Assembly (NCBI GenBank): GCA_902772715.1 | Contig: CACYBT010000383.1 | Coordinates: 1-7,845, forward strand | Length of the DNA stretch: 7,845 nt | Reading direction: 5' to 3' | Source: an uncultured Succinivibrio sp. | GTDB taxonomy: Bacteria > Pseudomonadota > Gammaproteobacteria > Enterobacterales > Succinivibrionaceae | Part shown: one piece after another, positions 6,459-7,845 of the stretch | Numbering within the stretch: position 1 is the stretch's first letter | How the letters are laid out: each line of letters opens with the position of its first letter | Program-made: the position numbers and the translations under genes | Notes under the pieces: model-generated | Databases searched by the model: none | The model's input: the letters and a program-made list of their open reading frames with translations, nothing else | Told to the model about the DNA's origin: nothing

Positions 6459-7754
6459 ATGAAAACCGTAATTATGGCCGGAGGCCTAGGCACACGCATA
6501 AAAGAGCTCTTTCCGGATATTCCTAAACCTCTTATTAAAATTGGTGACAGGACGATACTTGAATTAGAGCTCCTAAGTTTAAAAGAGCAGGGCTTTAATG
6601 AGATCATTCTGACACTAAGTCACATGGCCGATAAGATTATCGACTATTTTGGCAACGGTGAGAGATTGGGTATCAATATTGACTATTTTGTCGAAAGAGA
6701 ACCCCTGGGAAATGCCGGAGCACTCTTTAAAATTCCTCAACTTGAGGGGGATTTTCTCCTTTTAAATGCGGATTCCCTTTTTGATATTGATTTTAATCGT
6801 TTTGTGGCCTTTCACAGAGAGCATCAGGCGTTAGTCTCTCTTTTAACCCATCCCAATTCTCATCCCTATGACAGTGGACTTATTCTTGCCGATGATCGTA
6901 ACTGTGTAACAGGCTGGCTTAATAAGGAAGATCCACGACCTCTCTACTATAAAAACAGAGTCAACGCCGGACTGCATATTCTAAACTCCAAGGTGCTCTC
7001 GCTGTGCAAGGTAGACAGGGATGCCATCGGACAAAGACGGGAAGGCGGCACTGTTAAAGTGGATTTAGACCGGGATGTTTTAAAACCTTTATGCAATAGT
7101 GGATTGATGTTCGCCTATGATTCTCCTGAGTATGTCAAGGATATGGGAACTCCAGAGCGTTTTTCTCAGGTTTTGTCTGACTATACGCATGGTTTGGTGG
7201 CAAGAAAAAAACTTACAAAAAAACAGCGTGCCATTTTCCTCGATAGAGATGGAACCATCAATAAATATGTAGGTTTTTTGCGTGATCTTGATGAGTTTGA
7301 ACTTCTTCCTGGCGTCAGTGAAGCGATAAAAATTATCAATAGCCTAGGCTATCTTGCCATTGTGGTCACTAACCAGCCGGTAGTCGCAAGAGGTGAGGTG
7401 AGTATAGAGAAGTTAGAGCAAATACATCAAAAGATGGAAACTCTTCTTGGAAAAGATGGTGCTTATCTTGACGCTATTTATTATTGCCCGCACCATAAAG
7501 ACAAAGGTTTTGAGGGGGAGATTGTGGCTTTGAAAATTGATTGTGACTGCCGCAAACCCAAACCTGGCATGCTCCTTAAGGCTGCTCGTGATTTTAATAT
7601 CGATCTTGAGCAATCATGGATGGTGGGAGACAGCATGACTGATATTGAGGCAGGCTGTGCCGCCTCCTGCCATACTGCGCTTGTGGGCCACGAGAATTAC
7701 GGACAGGAAAAAACTTATACGAGTCTTCTTGAGTTTGCCCAGCATTTAACGTAA
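6459..7754 (+). CDS. Bifunctional sugar-1-phosphate nucleotidyltransferase (HddC-like) / HAD-IIIA heptose-bisphosphate phosphatase (GmhB-like)
   Basis: Two enzymes are fused in 431 residues. The N-terminal part (about 1-240) is a GT-A nucleotidyltransferase: MAGGLGTRIKELFPDIPKPL contains the nucleotide-binding GGLGTR and the lysine of PKP. LLNADSLFDID (101-111) holds the metal-binding aspartate and VNAGLHI (168-174) is also conserved. The C-terminal part (about 256-431) is a HAD-IIIA phosphatase with LDRDGT (261-266, nucleophile Asp262 and acid/base Asp264), TNQPVVARG (304-312) and the GmhB-type zinc loop CPHH (343-346) with CDCRKP (362-367). VGDSMTDIEAG (389-399) supplies the last acidic motif. 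The set fits D-glycero-alpha-D-manno-heptose 1,7-bisphosphate dephosphorylation followed by GDP activation for capsule, O-antigen or glycan. The sugar specificity is inferred, since related pyrophosphorylases share the N-terminal motifs. The heptose kinase and isomerase are not in the window. AAGAGG at 6446-6451 supports the start. Both domains look intact. Confidence 0.85.
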   Translation: MKTVIMAGGLGTRIKELFPDIPKPLIKIGDRTILELELLSLKEQGFNEIILTLSHMADKIIDYFGNGERLGINIDYFVEREPLGNAGALFKIPQLEGDFLLLNADSLFDIDFNRFVAFHREHQALVSLLTHPNSHPYDSGLILADDRNCVTGWLNKEDPRPLYYKNRVNAGLHILNSKVLSLCKVDRDAIGQRREGGTVKVDLDRDVLKPLCNSGLMFAYDSPEYVKDMGTPERFSQVLSDYTHGLVARKKLTKKQRAIFLDRDGTINKYVGFLRDLDEFELLPGVSEAIKIINSLGYLAIVVTNQPVVARGEVSIEKLEQIHQKMETLLGKDGAYLDAIYYCPHHKDKGFEGEIVALKIDCDCRKPKPGMLLKAARDFNIDLEQSWMVGDSMTDIEAGCAASCHTALVGHENYGQEKTYTSLLEFAQHLT

Positions 7755-7763
7755 TTTTACCAA

Positions 7764-7805
7764 GGGCGAGAAAGCCCACGGTTTTAACCGTGGGATGATA
7801 GCCCC
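7764..7805 (+). mobile_element. Solo IS200/IS605-like right end (omega-RNA-like hairpin)
   Basis: CCCACGGTT (7775-7783) and AACCGTGGG (7786-7794) form a perfect 9-bp stem with a TT gap. In front lies GGGC-GAGAAA-GCCC (7764-7777), and after it comes ATGATAGCCCC (7795-7805). GGGC at 7764 can pair with either GCCC, which gives an alternative or pseudoknot-like fold. The order 'GGGCGAGAAAGCCC + hairpin + GATGATAGCCC' resembles the 3' end of tnpB elements as I remember them. On this strand tnpB should lie to the left, but the phosphatase gene ends only nine bases upstream, so this would be an isolated end. No T run follows on either strand, which argues against a normal intrinsic terminator. A REP-like repeat is the main alternative. 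Confidence 0.5.
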
Positions 7806-7845
7806 AAAAATGTGTGTATATAATCTTAACAAACATCTACAAATA

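Noticed and set aside
7764..7805. Intrinsic terminator for the envelope operon
   Set aside because: The stem is strong, but no T run follows it on either strand, so a simple Rho-independent terminator does not fit.
7819..7824. TATAAT near the right edge as a promoter
   Set aside because: No acceptable -35 lies 16-18 bp upstream, and the window ends before any gene could be seen.
7594..7836. Minus-strand open frame of 80 codons crossing the end hairpin
   Set aside because: It overlaps the end of the phosphatase domain and the palindrome, and has no protein-family features.
1..7845. CRISPR array, tRNA or rRNA
   Set aside because: No regularly spaced repeats, and no cloverleaf or ribosomal RNA sequence, were seen. 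The 71-bp repeat occurs only twice and far apart.

Overview
The window looks like chromosomal DNA of an AT-rich Gram-negative gammaproteobacterium. Trigger factor, ClpP and ClpX read as close relatives of the E. coli proteins and sit in the gammaproteobacterial order tig - clpP - clpX. The low G+C content, the broken 'AAA-ATPase-like' gene (a family that is abundant in gut and rumen anaerobes) and the unusual neighbours suggest an anaerobic, host-associated lineage such as Succinivibrionaceae. The lineage is an inference; the sequence gives no direct taxonomic proof.

Layout, all genes on the + strand. (1) 1-251 is an upstream region holding one copy of a 71-bp dispersed repeat and a good sigma70-type promoter. 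(2) 252-1580 is tig, closed by a clear intrinsic terminator. (3) 1629-2381 is an accessory island of about 750 bp between tig and clpP. It contains its own promoter, a disrupted AAA-ATPase-like remnant, a 22-bp perfect palindrome and the second copy of the 71-bp repeat. (4) 2382-4328 is clpP-clpX, 15 bp apart and closed by a hairpin terminator. The usual next gene, lon, is absent. (5) 4454-7754 is a two-gene unit: a membrane-anchored LTA-synthase/MdoB-type sulfatase-fold transferase, then a fused sugar-1-phosphate nucleotidyltransferase / HAD-IIIA heptose-bisphosphate phosphatase. (6) 7764-7805 is a structured sequence resembling the right end (omega-RNA region) of an IS200/IS605-type element, with no transposase or tnpB beside it.

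The genes fall into two themes. Trigger factor, ClpP and ClpX are protein quality control: ribosome-bound folding, then ATP-driven unfolding and degradation. The second pair points to the cell envelope: one protein would activate a sugar, most likely a D-glycero-D-manno-heptose, and the other would transfer a phospho-alcohol head group onto an extracytoplasmic glycan or lipid.

No clearly new system is visible. The items most worth a second look are the repeat pair and palindrome around the broken ATPase gene, the solo IS605-like end, and the envelope pair standing where lon usually is.
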